The notes beneath the pieces were generated by a model. It saw only the letters and a list, made by a program, of their open reading frames with translations. It searched no databases and had not been told where the DNA came from. DNA of 52,055 nt from an uncultured Allofournierella sp. (GTDB taxonomy: Bacteria; Bacillota; Clostridia; Oscillospirales; Ruminococcaceae). The stretch is from NCBI GenBank assembly GCA_944382705.1, contig CALWNE010000012.1, positions 1 through 52,055 on the forward strand. The letters run 5' to 3'. Positions 40,587 through 48,516 of this stretch are shown piece by piece. A program made the position numbers and the translations under genes. Each line of letters starts with the position of its first letter. Position 1 is the stretch's first letter.

Positions 40587-42473
40587 ATGAATCATTTGGG
40601 AGATTATCAGGTTGTGGTCATTGGTGCGGGCCACGCAGGCATTGAGGCGGCCCATGCGGCAGCCAAGCTGGGGGTGTGCACCGCCCTGTTTACCCTGAGC
40701 CTGGACGGCATTGGAAATATGCCCTGCAACCCCAGCATTGGCGGCACCGCCAAGGGGCATTTGGTGCGGGAGGTGGATGCGCTGGGCGGTGTGATGGGTC
40801 TGGCAGCCGATGCCACCACCCTGCAAAGCCGGATGCTGAACCGGGGCAAGGGGCCTGCGGTGCATTCGCTGCGGGCGCAGATTGACCGCACCGCCTACCA
40901 TGCCTACACCAAGCATCTGATGGAGCAGACCGAGCATCTGGACATCAAGCAGGGCGAGATTGTGGAGCTGGTGCTGGAAGAAGGCAAGGTGTGCGGAGTG
41001 CGCACCCGGTTAAATGGCTACTACACTGCCCAGGCGGTGGTGCTGTGTACCGGCACCAACCTGGGAGGGCGTATTTTTGTGGGGGATGCCAGCGTGGAGA
41101 GCGGCCCGGACGGCCAGCACGCAGCCAACCAGCTGACCGAAAGCCTGCGCAAGGCGGGGCTGCCGCTGCGCCGGTTCAAAACCGGTACCCCTGCCCGTGT
41201 GCACCGGCGGAGCGTAAATTTTGCAGTGCTGGAGCGCCAGCCCGGCGAGGAGCCGCCCGAACCCTTTAGCTTTTTGACCCCTGAGGGTGCTGTGAAAAAT
41301 CAGGTGGATTGCCACATTGCCTACACAAATCCCCGCACCCATGCGGTGATTCAGGAAAATCTGCATCGCTCGCCCTTGTATGGGGGAGCCATTGAGGGAA
41401 TTGGTCCCCGATACTGCCCCAGCATTGAGGACAAGGTGGTTCGGTTTGCAGAAAAGGAACGGCACCAGATTTTTGTGGAGCCCTGCGGACTGGACACCGA
41501 GGAGATGTACCTGCAAGGCATGAGCAGCAGCCTGCCGGAGGATGTGCAGAATGCCATGTACCGCACCATTGAAGGGCTGGAGGATGTGGAGATTTTGCGC
41601 CCGGCCTATGCCATTGAGTACGATTGCATTGACCCCACCGCCCTGAAGCTGACCTTGGAGACCAGAGCGGTTCGGGGTCTGTATGGTGCGGGGCAGTTTA
41701 ATGGAACCTCCGGCTATGAGGAGGCGGCAGCCCAGGGCCTGCTGGCAGGCTTGAATGCTGCCCTTCAGGTGCTGGGCCGGGAGCAGGTGATTCTGCCCCG
41801 TCACACCTCTTATCTGGGTACTTTGGTGGATGATCTGGTAACCAAGGGCGTAATGGACCCCTACCGGATGATGACCAGCCGCAGCGAGTACCGGCTGACC
41901 CTGCGCCAGGATAACGCCGATGAGCGGTTGACCCCCATTGGACGGCAGGCTGGCCTGGTGGATGATGTGCGATGGGAAGCCTACCAGAAAGCCATGGCGG
42001 TGAAGGAGCAGGAGCGCAAGCGACTGGAACAGACCAGCATTAAGGCAAACCAGCTGAATCCGGTGCTGGAAGCTGCGGGCATTGCCCCCGTGGAAAAGGG
42101 AGGAACTGCCGCAGAGCTGCTGCGCCGCCCGGAACTGGACTACTCTCTGATTGCCCAGGTAATTGGCTGGGGCGAAGGGGTAGACCGGCGGATGGCAGGT
42201 CGTATTACCACCGAAATTAAGTATGCGGGCTACATCAGCCGCCAGATGCGCACCATCAAAGAGGTGAAGCGGCTGGAGCACATTCCCATTCCGGAAGATT
42301 TTGATTACCAGCCCCTGAGTGGCCTGCGGCTGGAAGCAAGGGAAAAGCTGGGCAAAATTCGACCGGTGAACCTGGCCCAGGCTGGACGGATTCCCGGCGT
42401 ATCGCCGGCTGACCTTTCGGTGCTGAGTGTGGCAGTGGCGGCAGCCAATGCGGAAAAGGAGAAACAAGCATGA
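40587..42473 (+). CDS. mnmG: tRNA uridine-5-carboxymethylaminomethyl(34) synthesis FAD protein MnmG
   Basis: The FAD-dependent partner of MnmE. The 628-residue product has the dinucleotide fold VVVIGAGHAGIEAAHAAA (10-27), the PCNPSIGGTAKGHL motif near 47-60, the second NAD-type site VLCTGTNLGGRI and the GlyGly-rich FNGTSGYEEAAAQG near 373. The C-terminal helical domain that binds MnmE is present. It starts 42 nt after mnmE and its stop overlaps rsmG (ATGA). Confidence 0.97.
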   Translation: MNHLGDYQVVVIGAGHAGIEAAHAAAKLGVCTALFTLSLDGIGNMPCNPSIGGTAKGHLVREVDALGGVMGLAADATTLQSRMLNRGKGPAVHSLRAQIDRTAYHAYTKHLMEQTEHLDIKQGEIVELVLEEGKVCGVRTRLNGYYTAQAVVLCTGTNLGGRIFVGDASVESGPDGQHAANQLTESLRKAGLPLRRFKTGTPARVHRRSVNFAVLERQPGEEPPEPFSFLTPEGAVKNQVDCHIAYTNPRTHAVIQENLHRSPLYGGAIEGIGPRYCPSIEDKVVRFAEKERHQIFVEPCGLDTEEMYLQGMSSSLPEDVQNAMYRTIEGLEDVEILRPAYAIEYDCIDPTALKLTLETRAVRGLYGAGQFNGTSGYEEAAAQGLLAGLNAALQVLGREQVILPRHTSYLGTLVDDLVTKGVMDPYRMMTSRSEYRLTLRQDNADERLTPIGRQAGLVDDVRWEAYQKAMAVKEQERKRLEQTSIKANQLNPVLEAAGIAPVEKGGTAAELLRRPELDYSLIAQVIGWGEGVDRRMAGRITTEIKYAGYISRQMRTIKEVKRLEHIPIPEDFDYQPLSGLRLEAREKLGKIRPVNLAQAGRIPGVSPADLSVLSVAVAAANAEKEKQA

Positions 42474-43177
42474 TTGAACAAAGTCGTTTGCAAGCACGCT
42501 GCCGGGAATATGGAATTGAGCTTTCGGCCTTGCAGCTGGACCAGCTGGACCGCTACGCTCAGATGTTGGTGGAGTATAACCAGAAGGTGAATCTCACCGC
42601 CATCACCGACCCGGAAGGGATTGAAATCAAACACTTTTTGGACAGCCTTTTGTTTGCCTCCCAGCCCCAGGTGGCTGGCCGGATGGTGGATGTGGGCTGT
42701 GGTGCAGGGTTCCCTGGTTTGGTGACCAAAATCTACAAGCCCCAGCTGGAACTCACCCTCATGGAACCCACCGGCAAGCGGGTGGAGTTTTTGAAGTATG
42801 TTTGCAGTGAACTGGGGCTGACGGGCGTGGAGTTTGCCAAGGAGCGGGCAGAGGAAGCAGCGCGCAAACAGTGGCGGGAAGCCTTTGATGTGGCCAGTGC
42901 CCGGGCGGTGGCGGCTCTGCCGGTTTTGGCCGAGTACTGCCTGCCTTTGGTGAAGCAGGGCGGCGTATTTATTGCCTTGAAGGGCGCATCCGCCCAGGAG
43001 GAATTGCAGGCTGCCCGTGGTGCCATTGCCAAGTTGGGGGGCAAGTTTGCAGAGAGCAAGGAGTTTCAGCTGCCAGGTGGCGATGCCCGAAGCTTGATTG
43101 TGTGCAAAAAAATATCGCAAACTCCCCCTGCATATCCCCGAAACGGTGGAAAAATTGCAAAAGCTCCCTTAAAGTGA
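42470..43177 (+). CDS. rsmG: 16S rRNA G527 N7-methyltransferase RsmG
   Basis: Methylates G527 of 16S rRNA; loss gives low-level streptomycin resistance in many bacteria. The 235-residue product has the SAM motif MVDVGCGAGFPGL (65-77), NLTAITDPEGIEIKHFLDSL before it and SARAVAALPVLAEYCLPL later. It overlaps mnmG by 4 nt. The C-terminal 20 residues (SQTPPAYPRNGGKIAKAPLK) are beyond the family core. Confidence 0.95.
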   Translation: MIEQSRLQARCREYGIELSALQLDQLDRYAQMLVEYNQKVNLTAITDPEGIEIKHFLDSLLFASQPQVAGRMVDVGCGAGFPGLVTKIYKPQLELTLMEPTGKRVEFLKYVCSELGLTGVEFAKERAEEAARKQWREAFDVASARAVAALPVLAEYCLPLVKQGGVFIALKGASAQEELQAARGAIAKLGGKFAESKEFQLPGGDARSLIVCKKISQTPPAYPRNGGKIAKAPLK

Positions 43178-43243
43178 TGACAGAACAGGCGAAAAAATCC
43201 AGAACCTTGTAAATGGAATTTTCTGGTGCGTACAGCGCATTCA

Positions 43244-43252
43244 TGGTATACT
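43244..43252 (+). promoter_or_regulatory. Extended -10 promoter of noc
   Basis: TGGTATACT with no good -35. Between it and noc, TTGGTCCTGAAA is repeated directly at 43304 and 43350. Confidence 0.45.
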
Positions 43253-43400
43253 TTGGAAAAGGCTGCGGCTAAGCTTTCAGAGAACCAGGAATGTGCTGTT
43301 TTTTTGGTCCTGAAAAGGTGTGCCGCAGGGCTGTTTCGGGCGGGAAAGATTGGTCCTGAAACAGGGAATATAAAACCACTTGGGAAAGGATGAGGACTTG

Positions 43401-44231
43401 ATGATACTGCCATACAAAAAACAGGGAAAAGGAAAGGTACTCATGTTGCCCATTGACCAAATTCAGCCCTGTCCCTTTCAGGCCCGCACACAATTTGAGG
43501 AAGAGGAACTGGCGGGATTGGCCATGAGCATTTTGGAAAACGGTTTGTTGCAGCCGGTAACGGTGCGCAAACGAGGGCAGAAGTATGAGCTGATTGCGGG
43601 AGAACGAAGGCTGCGGGCCTGCCGGATGGCCAAATTAAGCCAGGTACCTGCCATTTTGTGTGATTACCAGGACGAGCAAACCGCTGCATTAAGCTTGCTG
43701 GAAAATTTGCAGCGTCAGGATTTGAATGCTTTTGACCAGGCGAAGGGGATTAAAGAAATGATTGCGCTGTGGGGCTGTACCCAGGAAGAAGCAGCCCGCC
43801 GCCTGGGGATGGCACAGCCTACCTTAAATAATAAGCTTCGGCTGTTGGCACTCACACCGGAAGAACAAGCCTACTGCCTGGAGCAAAATCTCACCGAACG
43901 CCACGCAAGGGCAATTTTAAGACTGCCTGAAGGCCCCCAAAGGAAACGGGCGCTGGAGCAGTTTGCCCAGCAGGGCTTAAATGCCAGGCAGGCGGATGGA
44001 CTGGTGGAACGGATGCTGACCCAGCCACCCCAGAGGCGGAAGAGAATTCCCATGGTGCGAGATGTGCGTATCTTTGTAAACACCATCAACAAGGCGGTGC
44101 AGCTGATGGTGGAGGCAGGAGTACCAGCGAAGGCAGAAAAAAAGGAGGAGGAAGGCTATCTGGAATACACGGTGCGCATTCCGGTGGAAGCTGCCAAGGT
44201 AAAGGAATATAGCCAGACTGTTGTCCCTTAA
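43401..44231 (+). CDS. noc: ParB-family nucleoid occlusion-like protein Noc
   Basis: A 276-residue ParB paralogue at the position of Bacillus noc, between rsmG and parA. The ParB/CTPase motifs are present: FQARTQF, ENGLLQPVTVR, GERRLRAC (C-motif 2) and ENLQRQDLN (C-motif 3), then a helix-turn-helix (CTQEEAARRLGMAQPTLNNKL). Noc of Bacillus reaches the membrane by an N-terminal amphipathic helix; this N-terminus (MILPYKKQGKGKVLML) has only a short, basic leader, so membrane targeting is unclear. I found no Noc-box (ATTTCCCGGGAAAT) in the window. ATG 43401 follows GGAAAGGATGAGG; a TTG at 43380 is less likely. It may bind parS instead. Confidence 0.85.
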   Translation: MILPYKKQGKGKVLMLPIDQIQPCPFQARTQFEEEELAGLAMSILENGLLQPVTVRKRGQKYELIAGERRLRACRMAKLSQVPAILCDYQDEQTAALSLLENLQRQDLNAFDQAKGIKEMIALWGCTQEEAARRLGMAQPTLNNKLRLLALTPEEQAYCLEQNLTERHARAILRLPEGPQRKRALEQFAQQGLNARQADGLVERMLTQPPQRRKRIPMVRDVRIFVNTINKAVQLMVEAGVPAKAEKKEEEGYLEYTVRIPVEAAKVKEYSQTVVP

Positions 44232-44249
44232 CAGCAGGGGATTTTATGG

Positions 44250-44291
44250 AAAGCTCGAAAAATGTTCCACGTGGAACATTTTTCGAGCTTT
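44250..44291. promoter_or_regulatory. parS: parS site within a 42-bp perfect palindrome
   Basis: TGTTCCACGTGGAACA (44263-44278) matches the parS consensus for ParB. The flanks extend the symmetry to 42 bp (AAAGCTCGAAAAA.../...TTTTTCGAGCTTT) and are followed by TTTTGG, so the RNA would form a 21-bp stem just after noc and could also end its transcript. Confidence 0.92.
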
Positions 44292-44746
44292 TGGTTTATT
44301 CGGTTTTTTTGAACACCACCGCAAGCGTTTGATTTGGTATAAATTAAAATGGACGGATAATCCTGGAAAAGCGGATGGGCACTAACCGTGGTTACAAAAA
44401 CACTGATTGATTTTAGGCAGGACGGCTGTTGGAGACTGGAAGTGCCGGAGAAGAACATCGGATTATTTGAAGAACGAAAGGAAAGATGCTTTAATTCAGG
44501 AAGGGCAAAATTTTTTGAAGATTTAATTAAAAAGTGGCGGAATGGTTGGAGACTGATTTTTGCATGGTGAAAGAAAAAAGCATAAAAGGCTCGGCTCGGC
44601 AAGTGTAAACGAAAAAATCGAAGTGCAACAATGCCATTGATTTGCTAAAGGAGTTAAGATGCCCTGAAAACAAATATAAAATCAGTTTGAATCAAAAAGA
44701 GAAGATTCGGTGGCTAGAAAGACAATCAGGAGTTGTGAAACAGCGT
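44292..44746 (+). other. Gap between the two parS sites
   Basis: AT-rich, with codon-poor short frames of about 60 residues and no recognisable gene. GTTGGAGACTG occurs twice (near 44427 and 44545) within a frame that opens with GTG at 44388 and lacks a ribosome site. Confidence 0.4.
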
Positions 44747-44774
44747 GCAAAATGTTCCACGTGGAACATTTTGC
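44747..44774. promoter_or_regulatory. parS: parS site 2
   Basis: TGTTCCACGTGGAACA (44753-44768) in a 28-bp perfect palindrome GCAAAA.../...TTTTGC, 150 bp before parA. No T run follows, unlike site 1. Confidence 0.92.
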
Positions 44775-44814
44775 GAAAAACAGGCGGTTTGGGGCAGAAA
44801 ATGATGGGCGATAC

Positions 44815-44843
44815 TGTCCAGAAAGAATAAACTATGCTATAAT
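44815..44843 (+). promoter_or_regulatory. Promoter of parA-parB
   Basis: TGCTATAAT (extended -10; TATAAT at 44838-44843) with a weak TGTCCA at 17 nt. parS 2 lies 46 nt upstream of the -35, so spreading ParB could affect it. Confidence 0.7.
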
Positions 44844-44923
44844 ACACAAAGAAGCCTGGTTGCAGACGGTATATTGCAAGCAGAGCCAATATTTACTTAT
44901 AGAACAAACGGAGGGCGCAAGCG

Positions 44924-45685
44924 TTGGGTAAAATCATTGCAGTAGCGAACCAGAAGGGTGGCGTTGGTAAAAGTACCACCGCCGTGAACCTGGCGTCCTG
45001 TGTGGCACAGGAGGGAAAACGGGTTCTGATTGTGGACCTGGACCCTCAGGGCAATACCACCAGCGGCTATGGCATTTCAAAACGAAATGTAGAATATAGT
45101 GTATACGATTTATTGATTGGTCAGGTAAACACCAAGGATGTGATTCTGCACACAGAATTTCATGTGGATGTGGTTCCGTCCAACATTCAGCTGTCTGGTG
45201 CAGTGGTGGAACTGGTGAACATGGAGCGGCGTGAAAATCGCTTGCGGGAGGCATTGGCTCAGGTGAATTCCGATTACGATTACATCTTTATTGACTGCCC
45301 ACCCAGCCTGGACCTGCTTACCTTGAACGGCTTGTGCGCCAGCGACTCGGTACTGATTCCCATTCAGTGCGAATACTATGCACTGGAAGGTCTTTCGGAG
45401 TTGATGAGCACGCTCAAAACCGTGCGCAAGCTGTACAACCGCTACCTGGAAATTGAAGGCGTGGTATTTACCATGTACGCAGGCCGATTGAATTTGACCT
45501 TGCAGGTGGTGGAGCAGGTGAAGAAATTTTTTGGGGACAAGGTGTACAAAACCACCGTGCCCCGCAATGTTCGCCTGTCGGAAGCACCCAGCTATGGACA
45601 GCCCATCAATTACTACGACCCGTCCAGCAAGGGCTGTGAGGCATACCGTGCCATGGCCCAGGAGCTGCTGGAGAACAATCGGTAA
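44924..45685 (+). CDS. parA: Chromosome-partitioning ATPase ParA (Soj)
   Basis: ATPase that works with ParB-parS in origin segregation and, in Bacillus, controls DnaA. The 253-residue product has the deviant Walker A NQKGGVGKSTT (9-19), DLDPQGNTT (38-46) and the Walker B DCPPSLDLLTLN. The start is TTG at 44924, 8 nt after GGAGGG; no ATG is present in the first 90 codons with a ribosome site. parB follows after 12 nt. Confidence 0.96.
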   Translation: MGKIIAVANQKGGVGKSTTAVNLASCVAQEGKRVLIVDLDPQGNTTSGYGISKRNVEYSVYDLLIGQVNTKDVILHTEFHVDVVPSNIQLSGAVVELVNMERRENRLREALAQVNSDYDYIFIDCPPSLDLLTLNGLCASDSVLIPIQCEYYALEGLSELMSTLKTVRKLYNRYLEIEGVVFTMYAGRLNLTLQVVEQVKKFFGDKVYKTTVPRNVRLSEAPSYGQPINYYDPSSKGCEAYRAMAQELLENNR

Positions 45686-45697
45686 AGGAGTGGTAAC

Positions 45698-46561
45698 ATG
45701 GCAGTAAAAAAAGGCGGCCTTGGCCGGGGTCTGGAAAGCCTGTTTGAGGAGACCGTCCGGGATGTGGGAAATGATGTAATGACCCTGCCCCTGCGGGATA
45801 TTGAGCCGGACAAGGAGCAGCCTCGCAAGGATTTTGCAGAGGAGCCCCTCAACGAGCTGGCGGCCAGCATTGCAGAACATGGCGTGCTCCAGCCTATTAC
45901 CGTGCGCCCCTGCGCCACAGGGGGATATAAAATCATTGCCGGAGAGCGGCGGTGGCGTGCAGCCCGTCTGGCAGGGCTGACCGAAATTCCCGTGGTTATC
46001 AAGGATGTAACCGAAGGGGAAGCCATGGAACTGGCGCTGGTGGAGAATCTTCAGCGTGAGGATTTGGACCCGGTGGAAGAAGCCTTTGGTTACAAGCAGC
46101 TGATGGACCGGTGCGGCCTAACCCAGGAACAGGCCGCCAAGCGGCTGGGCAAGAGCCGAAGTTCTGTAGCCAACAGCCTGCGTTTGCTGAACCTGCCCCA
46201 GCGTGCGCTGGAGTGGCTGCAAACCGGCCACCTGACCCCCGGCCACGCCAAGGCCATTTTGGGCTTGGAAGAACCGGAACTTCAGGAAAAGGCTGCCCAG
46301 CAGGTGGTGGAGAACGATTTGAATGTTCGCCAGACCGAAGCACTTTGCAAAAAGCTGACCCAGCCGGAAAAGGAGCCCAAGGAACAGCCGGTACAGTCTA
46401 CCCTGCCCAGCGAGGTGGAAATTGCCTTACAGCAGGTGCTGGGCAATGAGGTAAAGGTTGCTTACAAAAACGGACGGGGCAGCCTGACCGTGCATTTTTA
46501 TTCCGACCAGCAGTTGACCGATTTTGCCAACCTGCTGGGCGCTTACCAAAAGGAACAATAA
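45698..46561 (+). CDS. parB: Chromosome-partitioning protein ParB (Spo0J)
   Basis: CTP-dependent DNA clamp that loads at parS. The 287-residue product starts KKGGLGRGLESLF (the ParA-stimulating end), has the CTP motifs GERRWRAAR and ENLQREDL, and a helix-turn-helix (LTQEQAAKRLGKSRSSVANSLRLL), then the C-terminal dimer domain from about 230. Two parS sites lie just upstream of parA. Start ATG follows AAAGGAG. Confidence 0.96.
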   Translation: MAVKKGGLGRGLESLFEETVRDVGNDVMTLPLRDIEPDKEQPRKDFAEEPLNELAASIAEHGVLQPITVRPCATGGYKIIAGERRWRAARLAGLTEIPVVIKDVTEGEAMELALVENLQREDLDPVEEAFGYKQLMDRCGLTQEQAAKRLGKSRSSVANSLRLLNLPQRALEWLQTGHLTPGHAKAILGLEEPELQEKAAQQVVENDLNVRQTEALCKKLTQPEKEPKEQPVQSTLPSEVEIALQQVLGNEVKVAYKNGRGSLTVHFYSDQQLTDFANLLGAYQKEQ

Positions 46562-46582
46562 AAAAGAGGAGAGATACCCTGT

Positions 46583-47875
46583 ATGTTGGATCTGCGTTTT
46601 GTACGAGAGAACCCTGAAGTGGTAAAAGAGAACATCCGCAAAAAATTCCAGGACAGCAAGCTGCCCCTGGTGGATGAGGTGATTGCGCTGGATTTGGAAA
46701 ACCGCAACACCGTAACCGAGGCCAACACCCTGCGTGCAGACCGTAACCGTCTGTCTAAGGAGATTGGTGGCCTGATGGCTCAGGGCAAAAAGGAAGAGGC
46801 CGAGCAGGTAAAGGCTCAGGTGGCTACCCAGGCAAACCGCCTGAAGGAGCTGGAGGCCAAGGAAGGCGAGCTGGAGGAAAAAATCCGCAACATCATGCTC
46901 ACCCTGCCCAATATCATTGATCCCAGCGTGCCCATTGGCCCCGACGACAGCCACAATGTGGAGGTTGAGCGTTTTGGTGAGGCTGTGGTACCTGAATTTG
47001 AAATTCCCTACCACACTCAAATTATGGAGAGCTTTAACGGTATTGACCTGGACAGCGCCCGTCGGGTATCCGGCAACGGTTTTTACTATCTGCTGGGTGA
47101 CATTGCCCGGCTGCATGAGGGAGTGCTGGCCTATGCCCGTGATTTTATGATTGACAAGGGCTTTACCTATGTAATCCCTCCCTTTATGATGCACGGCAGC
47201 GTGGTGCAGGGCGTAATGAGCTTCCCCGAAATGGAGGCCATGATGTACAAAATAGAGGGCGAGGACCTGTACCTCATCGGTACCTCCGAGCATACCATGA
47301 TTGGCCGCTTTATGGATCAGCTGATGCCCGAAAGCCAGCTGCCCCAGACCCTGACCAGCTATAGCCCCTGCTTCCGTAAGGAAAAGGGCTCCCACGGCCT
47401 GGAGGAGCGTGGTGTATACCGCATCCATCAGTTTGAAAAGCAGGAGATGATTGTGGTCTGCAAGCCTGAGGAAAGCATGGAATGGTACGAAAAGATGTGG
47501 AAGTACAGCGTGGAGCTGTTCCGCAGCCTGGATATTCCTGTGCGCCAGCTGGAGTGCTGCTCTGGTGATTTGGCCGACCTGAAGGTAAAGAGCTGCGACA
47601 TTGAGGCCTGGAGCCCCCGCCAGCAGAAGTATTTTGAGGTGTGCAGCTGCTCCAACCTGGGCGATGCCCAGAGCCGCCGCCTGAAAATCCGTGTAAAGGG
47701 TGAGGATGGCCGCAACTACCTGCCCCATACCCTGAACAACACCTGCGTGGCACCTCCCCGTATGCTGATTGCCTTCCTGGAGAACAACCTGCAGGCAGAC
47801 GGCACCGTAAAGATTCCCGAAGCACTGCGTCCCTACATGGGCGGCAAGGAGCTTTTGGTACCTGCCAACAAGTAA
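46583..47875 (+). CDS. serS: Seryl-tRNA synthetase
   Basis: Charges tRNA-Ser. The 430-residue class II enzyme has the N-terminal coiled-coil arm (about 28-105), motif 2 CFRKEKGSHGLEERGVYRIH and HQFEKQEM near 275-300, and motif 3 NNTCVAPPRMLIAFLEN near 385. The spacer between FRKE and RGVYR is shorter than in E. coli, as in some Clostridia. GAGGAGA is 9 nt before the ATG. It lies 21 nt after parB and no T-box leader is present, so it probably shares the parAB transcript. Confidence 0.96.
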   Translation: MLDLRFVRENPEVVKENIRKKFQDSKLPLVDEVIALDLENRNTVTEANTLRADRNRLSKEIGGLMAQGKKEEAEQVKAQVATQANRLKELEAKEGELEEKIRNIMLTLPNIIDPSVPIGPDDSHNVEVERFGEAVVPEFEIPYHTQIMESFNGIDLDSARRVSGNGFYYLLGDIARLHEGVLAYARDFMIDKGFTYVIPPFMMHGSVVQGVMSFPEMEAMMYKIEGEDLYLIGTSEHTMIGRFMDQLMPESQLPQTLTSYSPCFRKEKGSHGLEERGVYRIHQFEKQEMIVVCKPEESMEWYEKMWKYSVELFRSLDIPVRQLECCSGDLADLKVKSCDIEAWSPRQQKYFEVCSCSNLGDAQSRRLKIRVKGEDGRNYLPHTLNNTCVAPPRMLIAFLENNLQADGTVKIPEALRPYMGGKELLVPANK

Positions 47876-47978
47876 GGCAAGAGCAGGCACATTGCCAAGG
47901 GGACTGATTTTTGAACGGCGAAAAAAGCCAAGAAGAAAAAGACTGTTCCCCAAATACCGCAACATACAGCGCTGTTTT

Positions 47979-48014
47979 AACCACCCCGGTTTCGTAAAAC
48001 CGGGGTGGTTTTTT
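47979..48014 (+). terminator. Terminator of parA-parB-serS
   Basis: AACCACCCCGGTTT and AAACCGGGGTGGTT (14 bp, 4-nt loop) with T run, 103 nt past serS. The stretch 47876-48093 has no gene. Confidence 0.9.
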
Positions 48015-48093
48015 GCAGGGCAAAGCAAAACAACAGGAAAAACAAAAAACCATAAATTTCCATTTATTTTTTTAAAAAACTTTTAAAAAATCG

Positions 48094-48122
48094 TTGACAA
48101 ATCCATCATGATTGAATATAAT
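48094..48122 (+). promoter_or_regulatory. Promoter of the tRNA-Met/tRNA-Glu unit
   Basis: TTGACA (48094-48099), 17 nt, TATAAT (48117-48122): full consensus. Confidence 0.93.
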
Positions 48123-48155
48123 ATAAAAGCACCCACTTGAGGGAGCAACATACAT

Positions 48156-48232
48156 GGCGGTATAGCTCAGTTGGCTAGAGCATTCGGTTCATACCCGAAG
48201 TGTCACCGGTTCAAATCCAGTTACCGCTACCA
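48156..48232 (+). tRNA. tRNA-Met (anticodon CAT), elongator type
   Basis: A 77-nt cloverleaf with acceptor GGCGGTA/TACCGCT, D-loop GCTCAGTTGGCTAGAGC, anticodon loop TTCATAC and CCA end. Initiator features (three GC pairs below the anticodon, unpaired position 1) are absent, and the sequence resembles the elongator of Bacillus. A tRNA-Ile2 with a modified CAT cannot be excluded by eye. The T stem has one mismatch (ACCGG/CCAGT). Confidence 0.93.
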
Positions 48233-48235
48233 CTT

Positions 48236-48321
48236 AATACAAGGTTTAGCTAGGATACTTGGGGGTTGCCCGCAATAGTGGGTGATGAAGTATGCTTGCT
48301 GTTTTAGCTAAACTTTGTATT
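48236..48321 (+). other. Folded 86-nt spacer element between tRNA-Met and tRNA-Glu
   Basis: A 17-bp outer stem (AATACAAGGTTTAGCTA at 48236-48252 with TAGCTAAACTTTGTATT at 48305-48321, one G-U pair), then ATACTT/AAGTAT (48255-48260 with 48288-48293) and an inner CCCGC/GTGGG with loop AATA (48269-48282). It has no ORF. Within a co-transcribed tRNA pair, it could guide processing, be a small RNA, or be a mobile repeat. Confidence 0.7.
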
Positions 48322-48327
48322 TTATAA

Positions 48328-48402
48328 GGCCCATTGGTCAAGCGGTCAAGACATCGCCCTTTCACGGCGGTAACCCGGGTTCGATTCCCGGATGGGTCAC
48401 CA
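48328..48402 (+). tRNA. tRNA-Glu (anticodon TTC)
   Basis: A 75-nt cloverleaf: GGCCCAT/ATGGGTC acceptor, anticodon stem CGCC/GGCG with loop CTTTCAC, T-loop GGTTCGATTCC and CCA end. It shares the promoter of tRNA-Met, with the folded element between them. Confidence 0.96.
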
Positions 48403-48447
48403 AAACCCGAATCTGCTCCCAAAAGCAGATTCGGGTTTCTTTTTTGC
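48403..48447 (+). terminator. Terminator of the tRNA unit
   Basis: Perfect arms AAACCCGAATCTGCT and AGCAGATTCGGGTTT (15 bp, 6-nt loop), followed by CTTTTTTG, directly after the CCA end. Confidence 0.94.
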
Positions 48448-48516
48448 AATTTATCGCGCATACAATAGTAAAACAGAAGCAGCCGGAAAGCCGCTTCAAC
48501 CAAGAAAGGGGATTGT

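Noticed and set aside
46562..46582. T-box leader for serS
   Set aside because: Only 21 nt separate parB and serS, too short for a T-box.
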